From positions 22,650,991-22,714,990 of the forward strand of contig CM043942.1 in the NCBI GenBank assembly GCA_014529385.2: 64,000 bases of DNA. Direction: 5' to 3'. The stretch is from Adiantum capillus-veneris. Lineage: Eukaryota; Streptophyta; Polypodiopsida; Polypodiales; Pteridaceae. Of the stretch, positions 1 to 12,323 are shown piece by piece; positions within the stretch are counted from its first letter, which is position 1; each line of letters begins with the position of its first letter. The notes beneath the pieces are model-generated. The model saw only the letters and a program-made list of their open reading frames with translations, searched no databases and was not told the origin of the DNA. A program made the translations under genes and the position numbers.

Positions 1-336
1 ACAAATGTAGTAATGTGCACTTGACCACCACTTTATATGGACTCAAAATGTCTTTTGGTTTTCCATCTTTATGTGTCTTTTCATTTCCTAAACTCACCCT
101 TCAATTATGCATTTTAAGATGTTTTTAAAAAAAATTATTTTCTTGAGATTGAGGGGCCTTAATTAAAAGGTATTCCTAATGGCTTCAAAAAAATTAAAAG
201 GTATTCCTAATTCAAAGATTTTCTCAATAACAACAAAAATGATGCTCTAGTCTATAGCATGCAGCATTGGGCAATGACAAAGCACGTACATTTGCAACAA
301 TATCGGTTGGACGTGTGGAGGATGGATACAACATTG

Positions 337-339
<3 letters not shown>

Positions 340-378
<39 letters not shown>
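340..378. repeat. (AG)n microsatellite
   Basis: About 39 bp of uninterrupted AG dinucleotides between the two copies of the duplicated AT-rich block. Confidence 0.95.
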
Positions 379-382
<4 letters not shown>

Positions 383-481
383 TACTTTAAAGAAAAGAAA
401 ACTCTAAAGGAAACATAAAGGAGAAGAGAAACACATATATACAATGTGAAGTCGAACACCTCTTTATATGGACACAAAAGG

Positions 482-555
482 TCTTTTGACTTTCCACTTT
501 CATACGCCTTTTGACTTTCCACCTTCTTATGTCTTTTGACTTTCCACCTCCATTT
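482..555. repeat. 25-bp tandem repeat, three copies
   Basis: Three head-to-tail units of 24-25 bp, each built on CTTTTGACTTTCCAC plus a variable TC-rich tail, followed by a partial fourth unit. The first copy of the surrounding block (25-168) has only one such unit, so the array expanded after the block was duplicated. Confidence 0.85.
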
Positions 556-861
556 GCCTTTTCATTTCCGAAACTCACCCTTCACTTCCACAATATGTTT
601 TGAAAGAATTTTTACTTTTCCGAGATTGGGGAGACCTAATTGACTTGTATGAAAATTTAACTTCATGCAGCCCCTCACTTACAGGCAATACCTACAACTT
701 TCTTTGCCTCCTTTTTCAGACAACACGCAACCAAGGCTTATTTTGAATGATGGTCACTATCAATAACAGTTTAATGTACCCTTCATTAAGCTATATGTAG
801 GTGAACTCTCTCTCTTGTCCTCTCCCTCTTGTTCTCTTCTCTGTCATTAATTGATTGAAAA

Positions 862-876
862 CTCTCTCTCTCTCTA

Positions 877-928
<52 letters not shown>
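862..928. repeat. (CT)n microsatellite
   Basis: Imperfect CT/TATC run followed by about 40 bp of pure CT repeats. Confidence 0.95.
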
Positions 929-932
<4 letters not shown>

Positions 933-1639
933 TTGCTACCCTGATGCAACACCCATCCTTTCCACCAAGACCACAACATAACACCTTTTGACTTGCATTA
1001 ATCCACCAAAATCTATGTTGTTGGTTGCTTCTAAATATCATCATGCAATTTTTCTTGTATCATCCCCTTCCCACCTGCAAGAAATTGCATAAATGTTTCT
1101 CATTATCTCATATTCTACTACATTACAATTATCTCATTCTATTGCACGTTCGTACGTCACCCATTTTTTCCAAGCAGAGCACTCATTTTTGCCAAGCAGA
1201 GTAGGCCAAACTTCAGGATACTCGGATGATGTGATCATCTTATTATGTGTGGACAGATAGTCTGTATTCATTTTTGAGCATTCATGAAAACTATAAGTAA
1301 ATATGTTCAAGAGAAAAATGCTCACTCTTGCACGGGGGGAGATTGCACCCAGTGCATGTGCCCTTCTTCTCTCTTCTCTCCCTATACCAGTGTAGCACTT
1401 TGTGCATCTACACATGCTCCCTTGCTCTCTCTTCCTCTTTGTCTCTATCAGATTGTGTATAGCTTTGATTATATGTTTGTACAATTTTCCAGGTATGTTG
1501 AATTGCTGATTTTATTGTCTATAGTATGCTATTTCTATTTTTTGGTAGGCCCTCTATGCTACCATCAATAGCAGTGGTAGATATCCTTAGTTCATAGATT
1601 ACAAAAGTGTTTGCTCTTAGGACATCCCCAAGCTGTTCA

Positions 1640-4180
1640 CTCAAACATGGACTCGCACACTAGTATATAGTAGTTATCGAGCTCTTCCAAAACTCTATTG
1701 ACATGCAATATTTGAGTCCCACTGAGGTGGAACAGGGTAACCAGTTGATCTAGTCCTTTCGAGCTCCTATTGTTGCTATCCCAAAAAAAAGACCAAATGA
1801 CTAAGACCTTTATTGTTTATCTTTTTTGCAATTTCTCTCCAAAAGGTGTTCAAAGGAATGCTTCTTGTTTTAGAGAGCCAAGAAGACTAGTACATAGCAG
1901 AGTTTTGTAAGTACCTTGTTACCTTTAGCCACTCCAGCATCTCTGCTACTATCTCACTCGTTGTGCCTCCCAGTTTAAGGTTGGACCATCAAGGGGCGAG
2001 TATCTTATCGTGCAACTCTTAAGGATTTCCATTGGCCACCTTGAGAGAAGAGTTTTGCCTTGTCAATCATGTCCTTTTCCATAATATCCCATGCTTGGCC
2101 TTGCATAATGATTGATGTTAGAAACTTGGTACACTAGACCTCTGGATGGACAACAAGGTTGAGAATACCAATGCCTCCTTGCTCTATTGGCCTTACAACA
2201 AACTCCCATTTGATTCACTAACATGGCGTCTAGTTTTTGGTGTTAGTTTTCCATAAGAATATTTCACTAGTTTCAAGGAATTCTTCTAGTTGCACTTGGC
2301 TAGTTTGAGGAACGGCTATTGAAGGCTATGTATAGGATCATAAACAAATTGATCACTTTTACTCTGCTCAAAAAAGGGAATAGCACATACTTCTTATATT
2401 GTCCATGACCCATTGGAATCTTTGCTTGTGTGTTATGTAAACCCCCAACAAATCCCAAAATGACAGAGATCTTTCCTTTTGAAACTATCAAACTGTTCCA
2501 CAAAGATGGATCAAATGATTTGTTTTATGATAGTGAGGTCAACCTATATTTTTCAATATTGCATTTTGACCCAGAGGATTTGGAAAATGTTTGCACAATT
2601 TCTAGAGCCTTTCTAACGATTTGAGGACAATATTGGAGGAAGATAAGGGAGTCATCAGCAAAGAGTTTTACTAGGAGTTGGTCATCATTAGGCAAGGGCA
2701 ATCCTTGGATATCCCTTCTCGCAGTACTGTCTTCAAGCATGGTAGCCAATGGATGTTATCCGATGGCAAAATTCAATGAGTCATCCTTGCTTGATTAATC
2801 TCTTAATTTCAAAAGCGCCAATAATTCTATTATTACAAAGAAGCTCAAAATGGCTTCCAACACTGAGGGTAAGGACTAACCAACATAGACATGGCCCAAG
2901 GCCTAGTGACTTTATGAAATTTTCAATGAACGGCCATATGATTCTACCATAGGATTTTTCTAGATCCAGATGCAGCAAGATTCACTCTTCGTTGTTAAAT
3001 GTTGTGTATTTGATGCCAACCATTGCTGCAAGGATATTATCATATATTGACCTTACTTCGATAAAACTATGTTGGTGGGGGTTTATAGCTTTATCTAGAA
3101 TGGGAGATAGCCTGAGGGCTACAATTTTGGCAAAAATTTTGTATGCCATCGACATCATGGTTATGAATGGCTAGTGTTTCAATTGAGAGCAATAAATGTT
3201 CTTTGGAATAGGTTTTATAAGGAATAAGGAATAGATTTTCTTTGGGATAGGTTTTGTAAGGCCTTTTTAATTCTTGAATATATAACTCCATTGACCAATG
3301 CTTGGTTATCCATTTGCATAATCGGGTCTTGAGATCCTCCCAGAATTCTTTAAAGAACACTATAGTCAATCCATCCCACCTCAAAGATTTCTCACGGCCT
3401 AAAGCCTTCAGCATGAAGGAACATTCCTCCCTAGTATACCCTCTCTGGGAGGTTGAATTTTGATTGTGACAGAGTCTTCTTGACTCTCCTCAAGAGATAT
3501 TCCCTAGCTTCATTCACTTTAGAAGAGCAGGCCTCAGGCTGCCTATGATCTGACATAGGTGATCTAGCATTAGCTTATCCATTTCATCTTGGTCCTTCAC
3601 TTCATTTGCCTTCTCGTCTTTTTTTGAGTGGATCAGGCCTCAATCTCTCTTAACTTTCAAGGCTCTAAAAAGGTACACTTGATTAACACCTTAGGATGTA
3701 GGTCGGTTTCACTAGATAATAATCTAGAATTTTTAACTTCCTCAGGTGGTTCTTTAACCAAGTCAATTTTTTACTCTAATCACCTTTACTACTCAGCTTT
3801 GGAGGACGTCCTTTCATGTTTTTTAATAGTTAAACGCTCTACTTCACCTTCCAAATGCTTAGGGTCTCCTTGCAAGACTTTTTCAAAGTAGGGCCAGCAA
3901 TTTTGATCACTTTTTGCATGCTCTTGGTAAAGGAATCCCACTCTTTAAAGTAATTCAAATTGACATCTCTATTGAGCTTACTAAAGGTTTTTTTGTCTAG
4001 GATTTTGAAAAGTGTGCTTCAGTAGATAACAACTTCTTAGACCCTATGGAATGGGCTTCTAACCTCACTCCTATCTAATTGCAAACATAGCGAGAACCAC
4101 GAACATAATTGTCAATCCATGGGATGAAGCTGACTAGAGTAGTGCATAGAGGTTACAAGAGGGTGTCAATCTCTTGGAAA
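1640..4180 (-). pseudogene. LINE (non-LTR) ORF2 remnant, reverse transcriptase
   Basis: Read on the minus strand, this is a decayed ORF2 of a plant L1-type LINE. In order it shows a weak segment after the endonuclease (about 4180-3600), the RT start with WDGLTIVFFKEFWEDLK (around 3370), the RT block LDLEKSYGRIIWPF (around 2970) where a canonical element has LDLEKAYD, the catalytic-loop region FADDSLIFL (around 2660, FADD retained), and a C-terminal segment with RPIEQGGIGIL (around 2180). Stops and frameshifts break every part. The 3' end is close to 1640; no clear poly(A) tail or target duplication is visible. A related fragment on the other strand at 38695-39540 shares the EQGGIGIL block. 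The RT assignment is firm; the clade is an inference. Confidence 0.8.
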
Positions 4181-4329
4181 ACAATAGACAACTCGCATCT
4201 ATCACAAGCTACACTCAAATGACCTAAGTCATCAAAAGCTAATTGCTAATCGGCAAACAATTCATAACCGTTACAGCATCAAACAACATCTAAATGTTAC
4301 GAAACTTCTATGACATGTATATAGGTCCT

Positions 4330-4832
4330 AAGCACACATGCTTATGGTTTCACATCTCACTTTTGATGAAGTGCAAAAATCGCGATTATTAACAGCAGTG
4401 AGTTTTTGACCTACTCGTTTTGAGCCCGAATGCATCTAAATGCTTAGCAATGATGCCCCAATACCCTACCTATGCTTACTTTGTGATTTCCTAGCTTAAA
4501 TTCCTCCTTATGATGAAATTATGCCGCGAGTCGGTGACGCCAAAGGCTACAGTTTACCATGATATGTTTACGTCAATGCGTAGAGCTCTCACCTGCGGTT
4601 GCAACGCAACAGACGACACTGCAATGTGACAACGAGCAAGGGAGTAGGAAGCATGAGAAGGAGAGAAGTGAGCATTGTTAGCTCATGCTATGTATTTCTT
4701 ATCCAAAACTTAACAATAACTTACAAAAATTGGCTTTTATACCTTAGCCAAGGTTTCTTTGGTCAAAAGCTAATAATTTGTGAGCTCTAATTAAGAATAA
4801 ATTGATACAAGGTGGAAGCTTATAGACCCGGC
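4330..4832 (-). other. Sequence 3' of element J, probably LTR remnant
   Basis: No gene is visible. The stretch contains one AAAAATCGCGATTATT half-palindrome (4375-4392), a motif that otherwise occurs only in the leaders of elements J and I. Together with its position downstream of the J coding region, this suggests part of a 3' LTR; no LTR end could be placed. Confidence 0.35.
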
Positions 4833-7800
4833 TCATCGATTACAATATCCACTTGGAAAATAGGAGTTACAATATTCCCAATTTATCAAAAGAATAAGTG
4901 TTTTTATAATAAAAGCTCTCAAAAAAGTCTTCGGGTTGACGGCTGGCAAGGCGGTCTTTAAGTGCATGTAGAGCTTTCTCATATTTGATGCGTCTTTCTT
5001 TGTCTGGGACTTGCAAAAATTGAATATTGACTTTGTTTTTAAGTCGTTGGTAGAATAGCCAACAAACCTTGATGTCAGAATGCCGATCACTGGCCAAAAA
5101 ATCTTTGTCCACCATGTGAAGAATCTTGTATAAAAAGCCTCTTTGAATGCCAACATATTGCTTGATGGCAAGAACATACATCTGGTGTAGAAACCATACA
5201 GGACTACTTCTGAAGACTGTCCGCTCAAACCATAGCACAAGCCTTTGTTACCTTCTAAGAAAGACATCCATGGGGCTCTTGCTTGCTCAGACTCATGAAA
5301 AGCTTGAATGCATGTAAGCAGAATTCTGCAAATTTTATAGAGCATTGCACATGAGAGGTCAGGAAGGCTCTTGAAGTTCATAGTGCCCATTAGGGTTTTC
5401 ACCATTTATACCTCCGTTGTTGGTCCCTGCTCTGATGGTCCCTTCTCTGGAGCTGGCAGTTTTGGTTAATTGAGCCATGTGAACCTCTTCTTCTTTAATG
5501 TTTTGTGTGTATGCCATGCCCTTACTCTTGGTACATGACAGAATGTAGGGTCTTTCTGTATTGCTGCAGGTGCTCTTGTAAATAGAACGAGGTACCTTGC
5601 GAGCTAATTTTTTCTCCATTTTGGGTGGAGAGCATCTGAACCTTCTTCCTGCATATCCTTGTAAAGTCTTTCTTTGACTTGGAGTAGCTTTACCTTTATC
5701 AAAGGGTAGAGCGGTGACTGTTGATGCCATTGAGCATTGATTTGGTTGGGAGTGAGATGGGTTACATTGACTGAGTGGATAATTCTCAACTCCCAATCCA
5801 TTGCTGCTTTCCATTCAACATCTACTTCATGGACAATCAATTCTTTCAGTGCATCTTCTTCAGCTTTAGAAAGCTAGACCATTGGCACTTGTTCTTCTTT
5901 AGTGATTGGTACTTGGAATTCAGAATCTCCAGTCTACCCTTCTGTTGGTTGTGTTTCCATATCCACAAGGGAGACTGATGGTATGTCTATAACTGGATGT
6001 TTAGAGGTTCCTGCTTCCTCTGGAGCTTCCGTATGCCCTTCTCTTAGCCACTGGTTGGCTCTCTTCAAATCCTCTATCTCCTTGAGCAACTGCTCTTCCC
6101 TTTGTACTCGCATTAAGGCGAGGTCTCATCTTTGTGCATGTTTCAGCTTCAACTCAAGTTCCAGGTCCTTATTTCTCTTTTCCAAAGTCTTGTAGACTTC
6201 ATTTGTCCCCTTGAGTGAAGCTACGACTGGGTTTTCCCTGATCTACCTTAGGAATTCCGCTTAGTCATTGATTCTTTGCTTGGAGTATTGCAATGAGACA
6301 TGGGCTACATCTAATTGCACTTGGATCTTTTGGACTGACTAAGTAGTGATTAAAAGTTCATCAGTCACTTCTGTCAGTTGTTGGTCCTTGCTTTTGCATG
6401 CATCTGATAGCTTTGTGAGGAGCTCCCCTAGATCTTTCATCTCTTTCTACTGCCTTGACAGTTTGGTGTTGTTCTGCTTATTTTTTTAGTTCTTTGATCT
6501 GTCCTTGGAGATCCTCAATGATGTTCATCCTGTCCTTGAGCTCACCTTGTAGAGCATCTATTACTTGTTCCAACTCTTTAGCTTTAGCATTGTGGCTAAG
6601 CACTGCTGTTTGCATCCTTTCTATCATAATCTGCATCTTCTTTGCATGCTCATTTACCTGGGTGATCACTTCATCTGTTGTTTCCCATTCTTCAGGTTCT
6701 ACTTGAGGCTGCTTAGAAGTTCCAGTAAATTTGGCTTGCGGATCTTTCGACAGTGTAGTGGATTCTGCTTGTGGCTTCATAGATGGTTCAACCGATTCTT
6801 CTTGAGGCTTTGCAGCTACTTTAGTTGATTCTAGTTGTGTTGTTGTAGAAGGTCCAGCCTCACCTTTGTCACTTTCCTTCGGTTGTTCATAACTAGCTTC
6901 CTCCTATTGTTTCTCTCTTCCCTTTGCTTCCTCGCCTTCATTGGATTTAGCAATTGGTGAAGGGCTTGGAATTGGCATGGGATGGTCTTCTTGTTCCGTA
7001 GTGGGTGAAGTGGGTCTTGGAGACATCTCTCCTTGTTCATGTTGTGGTTCAAGTTTTTGTGCAACTTCTGCTTGCCTTTATTGTGCAACCAATTCTTCTC
7101 TTGCTTCTCTTTGGGCTTCTAGAGCTTCTTGTATCTTCAAGGCTTTGGCTTCTACATACATTTGTTCAAGAAAATCCTTCGGATCTTCTAGGACCTTCTT
7201 CGCGGGGTTCTTGGTCCTTGGACCCTTGATCTCCCTCCGACTCCATGATTTCGGGTTTTCTCCTGCAGCTTGGCAGCTTCTTTCATAAGACTCTTTTTTC
7301 CTTTCAAACCTTGCTTTCTTCTACTGAGGTTCTTCCTAATGGGCTGTCGCTTCTTTCTTATTCATTTCCTCTCTCCTTGCCCTCATTTCTTCACTGTCAG
7401 AGATTTCACTGTTGTGGGCTTCAGGCGAGCTTTTTGCTGATTCCGTATCTGATATATATACCCTTTTCTTCTTTGATCTGGTGGTTCGTGGAGACAGTTG
7501 AGCTGAGACTATCCATCTATTTTGATTTGGGACTGGCGGCAAGTTATCTGCCATTCCAATAGCATGGTATGTGATTTGTGTTAGAACTTCTAGAGCACCC
7601 AAATACGTTATCTTTCCTTCCTTATTTGTGCTCTTGAGTGTTGTAAGCATGTACTGCATGTGCTCTATTGCTTGCCTTGTTGTTGACTTCAACACTTGCG
7701 TGAAAGCAGTTGCAACTGCATGATTTGGAGTTGTGTATCTTGGTGGTCTCTTCAAGAGGAAATGGAATGTTATGATAAAGACGGGCCGGATCCTCCACTT

Positions 7801-8332
7801 GCTTTAGAATGAGGTCGGAGAAAGTGGTAGCAACTATATCATTGCTGAATGTGCCAGCTGTCAGCCTATCCCTGGCCCTCATTGTCATACCTATTGTTGG
7901 TAGCTTTAGTGCCTCGGCCACGATGTCCTTGTTGATAACCACTTCAACTTTCTGGCCTTGTTGATCCATTATCTGAGCAGATCCATCCTCTTTGATATTG
8001 GAAAATAGTTCATAGGCCCGCTAGAAATACACTCCACATGGCTCTTGGTCGTAGAATTCTCAAAGTCCCAGTCTTCTATTGGCTTCTTTAGTGTCTAGCT
8101 TTGTGGCTACATCATAAACTTCCTTGCGTAGCATTTGTAACTCTACCTGGTTTCCATCTTCACTCTTCAACCTGTTGGTGAAGACTGTAGTGTTGTTTTC
8201 TTCAAGTTTTTCTTTGGATACGTAGGTTTCCTTTGCCATTTTCACAAATCTCGGCTCCAACGGGTATAGTGGAAATTCTTCCAGCTTCTCTTTTTGAGTC
8301 ATCCTCTTCTTTGCTTTTTCAGCCGTTTGCAT
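4833..8332 (-). pseudogene. Element J: long coiled-coil ORF of unknown function, broken
   Basis: I do not recognise this gene. On the minus strand about 3.5 kb reads as one former protein now split by stops and frameshifts. The order is: a Lys/Glu-rich start (8332-8060); a compact N-terminal domain (7969-7622) with INKDIVAEALKLP, which recalls the 'putative plant transposon protein' type of domain (weak); an Arg/Glu-rich helix (7390-7090); a Pro/Glu/Gln/Ser-rich linker (about 7080-6700); heptad-rich coiled coil in two blocks (about 6740-6478 and 6450-6070); and a C-terminal part rich in Phe, Trp, Tyr and Cys (5405-4833). No zinc knuckle, protease, RT or integrase is seen. The upstream region resembles the leader of element I, so I infer a non-autonomous LTR element carrying its own structural or accessory protein. 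A decayed host gene is the main alternative. Confidence 0.55.
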
Positions 8333-8518
8333 TGCACCTAATAGGAGAATGCAGTGTTAGAGTTAGAAAATTCCACGCACTCTGCTCTGAAATGCCCTGA
8401 GTCTCGATTGGTGGCAAATGATGTCCATTTTTCTTCAAATCAATTTTGGAGCATGCATAGATGCATAAAAACATGTAAGGATCAAAACCATGCAATCTAG
8501 GCAAAATTTTCAACCAAA

Positions 8519-8540
8519 GTAAATAATCGCGACTATTACG
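8519..8540. repeat. Near-palindromic AATAATCGCGACTATT motif
   Basis: Dyad with centre CGCG; one mismatch (C for T) breaks perfect symmetry. One of six related sites in this window, all in non-coding DNA next to elements J and I. Confidence 0.7.
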
Positions 8541-8616
8541 AATGGGAAATTTTTCCAACTTTTTTGTATTTTTGACATCATAGGCTTGAAATATATATGA
8601 TTTAGATACTCTGAGT

Positions 8617-8620
8617 GAAG
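8617..8620. repeat. Target site copy left of element A (GAAG)
   Basis: GAAG abuts the TG end of the 5' LTR and recurs at 16772-16775 directly after the 3' LTR. Ty3/gypsy elements usually make 5-bp duplications, so this is either 4 bp or a 5-bp copy with a changed end base. Confidence 0.6.
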
Positions 8621-10466
8621 TGTCATAAAAACTAATATCTAACCAACCCAAATGATTTTCTCATATTAAACTGATCACTTAATGTGGGAGAATAAACGGA
8701 AACAAGGGTTAAGATATAGACATGTGCTTATAGATCTATCTCAACATGGGGCCAATGGTAAAGGAGCCCAAATGAGAGATGGTCTATCATACAGCAAGGC
8801 TAACCAATGGAGCATAAGACCTTAGGGTTAGCTTCATTGAAGACCTCCAATAATGTGTGTAAAAGTCCTTTGACCTTAGGTAAGCTAGGGTTGAGCTTGA
8901 GGCGCGGGAACCCGACCCAGCTCGAGGTGCTTGTCCTGCTTGTCATGCTTGATGACTAAGGTGCTTGAGGTGCTTGATGATTGAGGTGCTTGAGGTGCTT
9001 AATAATTGAGATGCTTGAGGTGCTTGACATGCTTGAGATGTTAGGGTTGCACTTGAGGTGAGAACCCAGCCCAAGCTTAAAGTGCTTAAGGGCCAAGCTA
9101 GTGGTGGGAACTGGGCCTATGCATGAGGGGTTGAGGTGTCAAAAATTCAAAGATACAATCCCTACAAGGAGGGGGCGAGCCCTACATGAGGGGGGATGAG
9201 AGAGAACACCCACACACTCACACAAGGCATGCATGGTACAAAGAAAGCAAAAGGGACACTTGTCATGTTCCTCCTCATGTTGACCTCATGGTGTGCCTAA
9301 AGCCTATTGGTTGGCCACCCAAGGGGTCCAATGATAATTTAGGGGATTTAATTAATTGATTTTGCATTTATCAAGTCCTCTCTTCCAAAGGTGAAGGGGG
9401 GACACTTGTCTCAAGGCTACCCTTGCTGCTTGTAATGCCTCCTGCTTATGATTGGCTAGGCCTGGAGGGGTCCAATGAGCTTCAAGCATGAGCTATAAGG
9501 CGGGGTCAACCCAAGCAAGCTAGGGGGTTTCTTAGCGGATATACTCACCCACACACACTCACAAACACTCTCATTGTGTGCTGGGCAAGGTGCAAGAGCT
9601 CCATCTCCTTCTCCAAGCTCCTTGAGAAGTTGAGAGCCTACACCAACACTCTTGGCTATGGAATGCAAATCCAACCAAGAGCTATGCTTCAATGCTTAAG
9701 CTTTCCATCTTCATTACTATGCTATTATGTATGCTAAGCAAGAAGAGTGATGATAAGTGAGGAATTATGTCTTTCTCCTATGGAATACTTCTTCTTCCTC
9801 TTCCCTATCCTCATCCCTGCTAGCTCTCTCCACCTTTGAAGGTGTTTGAGGTCTTGGAATGAGGCTTGGGATAGTTAATGCTTTCCACAAAGTGCATTTT
9901 ATGCTTTATTGCAAGAAGGCTAATGGTTTATTGCAAGTACATTAGTTACTTAATGCAAGTAGATTAATTGTATTGCAAGGTAGATTAATTGTTGCTTTAG
10001 GCACAAGTTGATGCATAAAAGTATACATCCTCATGCACTCAAATGATTTAGGGAACACAAAGACTAATGATGTTCACAAGTTCTTGATTTTTTTCAAGCT
10101 AAGATTGATTGTTGATATTATGCAAAAGCTTGGTGTATGAAGCTTCCATCTCCATACTGTCAAAGAGGTCTCAAGGAACACAAAGATTGTATTGTACCAA
10201 GTCTCTCTTAATGAGAGAATCTATAATACAAATGCCTTTTGGAGGGGGGACCGGCTCCACATAAATTCGGTCCTCAACTGTTGTCATATTCTCTAAACTC
10301 TCTCACTCTCTCTCTCTCTTGAAAAAGTATTGCTCATGCCTAGTTAATTAAGTGTTATGATTGAGTTGTTACTACCAATTAAGTTCACCCTCTATGCTCT
10401 CAAAGTTGCTCACTCTAATTCTCTTAATTCCGCTATTCTCTAAGTTCATAGGGCATTTCCATTACA
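8621..10466 (+). repeat. 5' LTR of element A
   Basis: Begins TGTCATAAAA and ends TTTCCATTACA, immediately followed by the primer-binding site. The copy at 14924-16771 matches along its whole length. The left third contains a minisatellite of GAGGTGCTT-type units (about 8928-9040). The right end has a short CT run. The small open frame on the minus strand inside it is repeated in the second LTR and is not a gene. Confidence 0.95.
8928..9040. repeat. GAGGTGCTT minisatellite inside the LTR
   Basis: Irregular tandem units of 9-25 bp built on GAGGTGCTTGA; the equivalent array in the 3' LTR (about 15228-15345) differs by a small loss or gain of units. Confidence 0.8.
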
Positions 10467-10467
10467 T

Positions 10468-10479
10468 TGGTATCAGAGC
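10468..10479 (+). other. Primer-binding site of element A
   Basis: TGGTATCAGAGC one base after the LTR; complementary to the 3' end of plant initiator tRNA-Met, the usual primer of plant LTR retrotransposons. Confidence 0.93.
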
Positions 10480-10880
10480 ATTTGGTTTCTCTTTTCTTGC
10501 TTAAGAAGAGAGGTCCTAAAGTAGCCTATAAATGGTTGATGTTGTTAATTATATTAGGGCAAGTGGAACTGGGATCTATTATCGGTTTGGTTGAGCCCAC
10601 TATGTGGGATATGGTGCACACCCCGGGAGCTTTGGACTTAATAATGGAGTCTTTTTAAACTTGCCTACGGCTTTACCATTATTGAGCCATAAGAAGTCCG
10701 AAAGGAGCTAACCCTCTGCAACTCTACTATGTTAGACCTACTCCTCTACTCTCTATAATTAACCACTTTGAGCCATGGGTGTAGATACTTAAGAGCCGAT
10801 TTTCAAAGGCTAAGAGGAGTGGCAACTAAGGTTTTGAATTGCCAAATCATACACTAAGTACATACATAAATTTTGTTAAC

Positions 10881-12323
10881 ATGGCTGACAATAATCAAGA
10901 GAGTACAACGAGTATTAATAACTTTGATTTTGCACATGAAGGTGCTAATGATGATGCTCCCATGTTTATCAAGTGTCTTGTTTCTAAGCTGCAACAAGCT
11001 ATGGGAAACCCAGCCCTACAAGGTGAAGTTTTCCAACAACTTCATAGTTATGGGATTCTCCAAACTCCCCCAAAAGAGAGAGCACCTGAGAAGTCTCTTC
11101 AAGAGATTTTCAAGAGAGGGCTCTCTACGGTGAGAGAAGAGGAGAACCCATATGAAGTGCTTAAACGATTACTAGCGGGCTTACCTCCATCCAAGAAGAA
11201 AGGTGAAGTCACTACTATAGAGCCTTTCCCAAGAGAAGGAGAAAGAAGTGAGTCTCCCAATACTTCTGAAGATGTGGCTCTAAGAAGACGGCAGCCTCAA
11301 CGATCTCCAAATCCCCCCAAGAGAGAAAGATTGCCGGAAAGTCCTCCTCCTGGTTATCACAAAAAGGAAGAGAGGTACCAAAAGAAGGAAAAGGAGAGAA
11401 AGAGGTCACCCTCTTCTCCATCTTCATCACCTTCCTCATATTCCAATGAAGGTAGCGGCTCTTCTCTCAAAGAGCCCAAAAGGAAAGGCCATCGCAAGTC
11501 CTATCCGGTATGGAGAAGGTCCAAGAAGCTGAAGAAGTTCAAGGAGGGAGGAAAGGACACCACTTTTCTTACCTATGATGGCACCTTTGGTGCTACGGAC
11601 AAGATCTTGGCCTTCATCCAACAGTTTGATGTGGCCTTTGGTGATGAGGACTTCATGGAGTCCTCTAAACTGTGTCAGGTATCTATGCATTTTCAGAGCT
11701 CCGCTCGTCAATGGTGGGCTAGCCTACGAGCCCAAAGGAAAACTCCAAGGACATGGAAGGCTTTAAGAGCCTCCATCATGAAACAATTTCTGGCAAGCAG
11801 CACTAAAGACAATGTCCTCACAGAATGGCAAAGCTTGAAACTCTCTCCCTACGAGTCTATCGAGAAGTATGTAGATAAGTTTTGGGATTTACTTCTCAAA
11901 GCTAGTGTCTACAAAAAGATAGGCTTTGAGGAGCAAAAGCAACAATTTTGTGCGGGTCTTTTTGACGAGATGGCCGAGTATATTAACTCACAAAGGCCTA
12001 ATGCCATATCGGCGGTCATACACCATACTATGGTCGCCTCTCAAATCAATTTCCAACAAGGGGTTAAGAGAAACTCTAAGCCCATGGAAATGAAGGATCA
12101 AAATGAGCCTAGAGGAAGGAATAATGCTCAAACTTCCTCCAAAGGCAACTCTAGCAACACCGATAACAACGCTAAGGAGAAAGGAGTCTACAAAGGTAAG
12201 AATAGACTCTCTCCAACAGAGCTAGAGTGTTATCGTAAGGATAACAAATGCTACAAGTGTGGACAACAAGGGCATGTCTATCGTGCTTGTCCCCAAAGAA
12301 ATGCATACAACAAGCCGCCTTAA
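10881..12323 (+). CDS. gag: Gag polyprotein of element A
   Basis: An intact Gag of about 480 residues. I prefer the ATG at 10881 (MADNNQE) over the in-frame ATG at 10839, because the related Gag in element B starts at the equivalent position (MDDNNQE). The order is: an acidic N-terminus; a long Lys/Glu/Ser-rich segment with poly-Ser runs (about residues 90-220); the retrotransposon Gag capsid domain from about residue 230 (FDVAFGDEDFMESSKLCQV, ARQWWASL, FCAGLFDEMAEYI); and a CCHC zinc knuckle near the C-terminus (CYKCGQQGHVYRAC). Gag forms the virus-like particle that packages element RNA. It ends in a stop before the pol remnants. It is the longest uninterrupted frame in the window, so it may still be translated or has only recently been released from selection. 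Confidence 0.88.
   Translation: MADNNQESTTSINNFDFAHEGANDDAPMFIKCLVSKLQQAMGNPALQGEVFQQLHSYGILQTPPKERAPEKSLQEIFKRGLSTVREEENPYEVLKRLLAGLPPSKKKGEVTTIEPFPREGERSESPNTSEDVALRRRQPQRSPNPPKRERLPESPPPGYHKKEERYQKKEKERKRSPSSPSSSPSSYSNEGSGSSLKEPKRKGHRKSYPVWRRSKKLKKFKEGGKDTTFLTYDGTFGATDKILAFIQQFDVAFGDEDFMESSKLCQVSMHFQSSARQWWASLRAQRKTPRTWKALRASIMKQFLASSTKDNVLTEWQSLKLSPYESIEKYVDKFWDLLLKASVYKKIGFEEQKQQFCAGLFDEMAEYINSQRPNAISAVIHHTMVASQINFQQGVKRNSKPMEMKDQNEPRGRNNAQTSSKGNSSNTDNNAKEKGVYKGKNRLSPTELECYRKDNKCYKCGQQGHVYRACPQRNAYNKPP

Larger units (their letters stand above)
1..1620. other. Non-coding stretch with microsatellites and a duplicated block
   Basis: No coding region is supported here. Short open frames cross low-complexity DNA and match no family I know. 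An AT-rich block at about 25-168 recurs, diverged, at about 456-645: both start near CTTTATATGGA and contain CTTTTCATTTCC followed by AAACTCACCCTTCA. The rest is AT-rich sequence with small CT-rich patches. Confidence 0.6.
8333..8620 (-). promoter_or_regulatory. Leader of element J, part 1 (interrupted by element A)
   Basis: Non-coding sequence immediately upstream (minus strand) of the J reading frame. It contains the near-palindrome at 8519-8540 and runs directly into the left target-site copy of element A; the interrupted sequence resumes at 16772. Confidence 0.45.

Noticed and set aside
1134-1571. Overlapping frames of 95-116 aa on both strands
   Set aside because: Low-complexity CT-rich DNA; no known motif or supportive context.
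9456-9692. Minus-strand 78-aa open frame in the A LTR, repeated at 15759-15995
   Set aside because: Present twice only because the LTR is duplicated; no family similarity, lies in U3/R sequence.
10467-10658. 63-aa frame starting at the primer-binding site
   Set aside because: It begins inside the tRNA primer site and leader; the true Gag start lies downstream at 10881.
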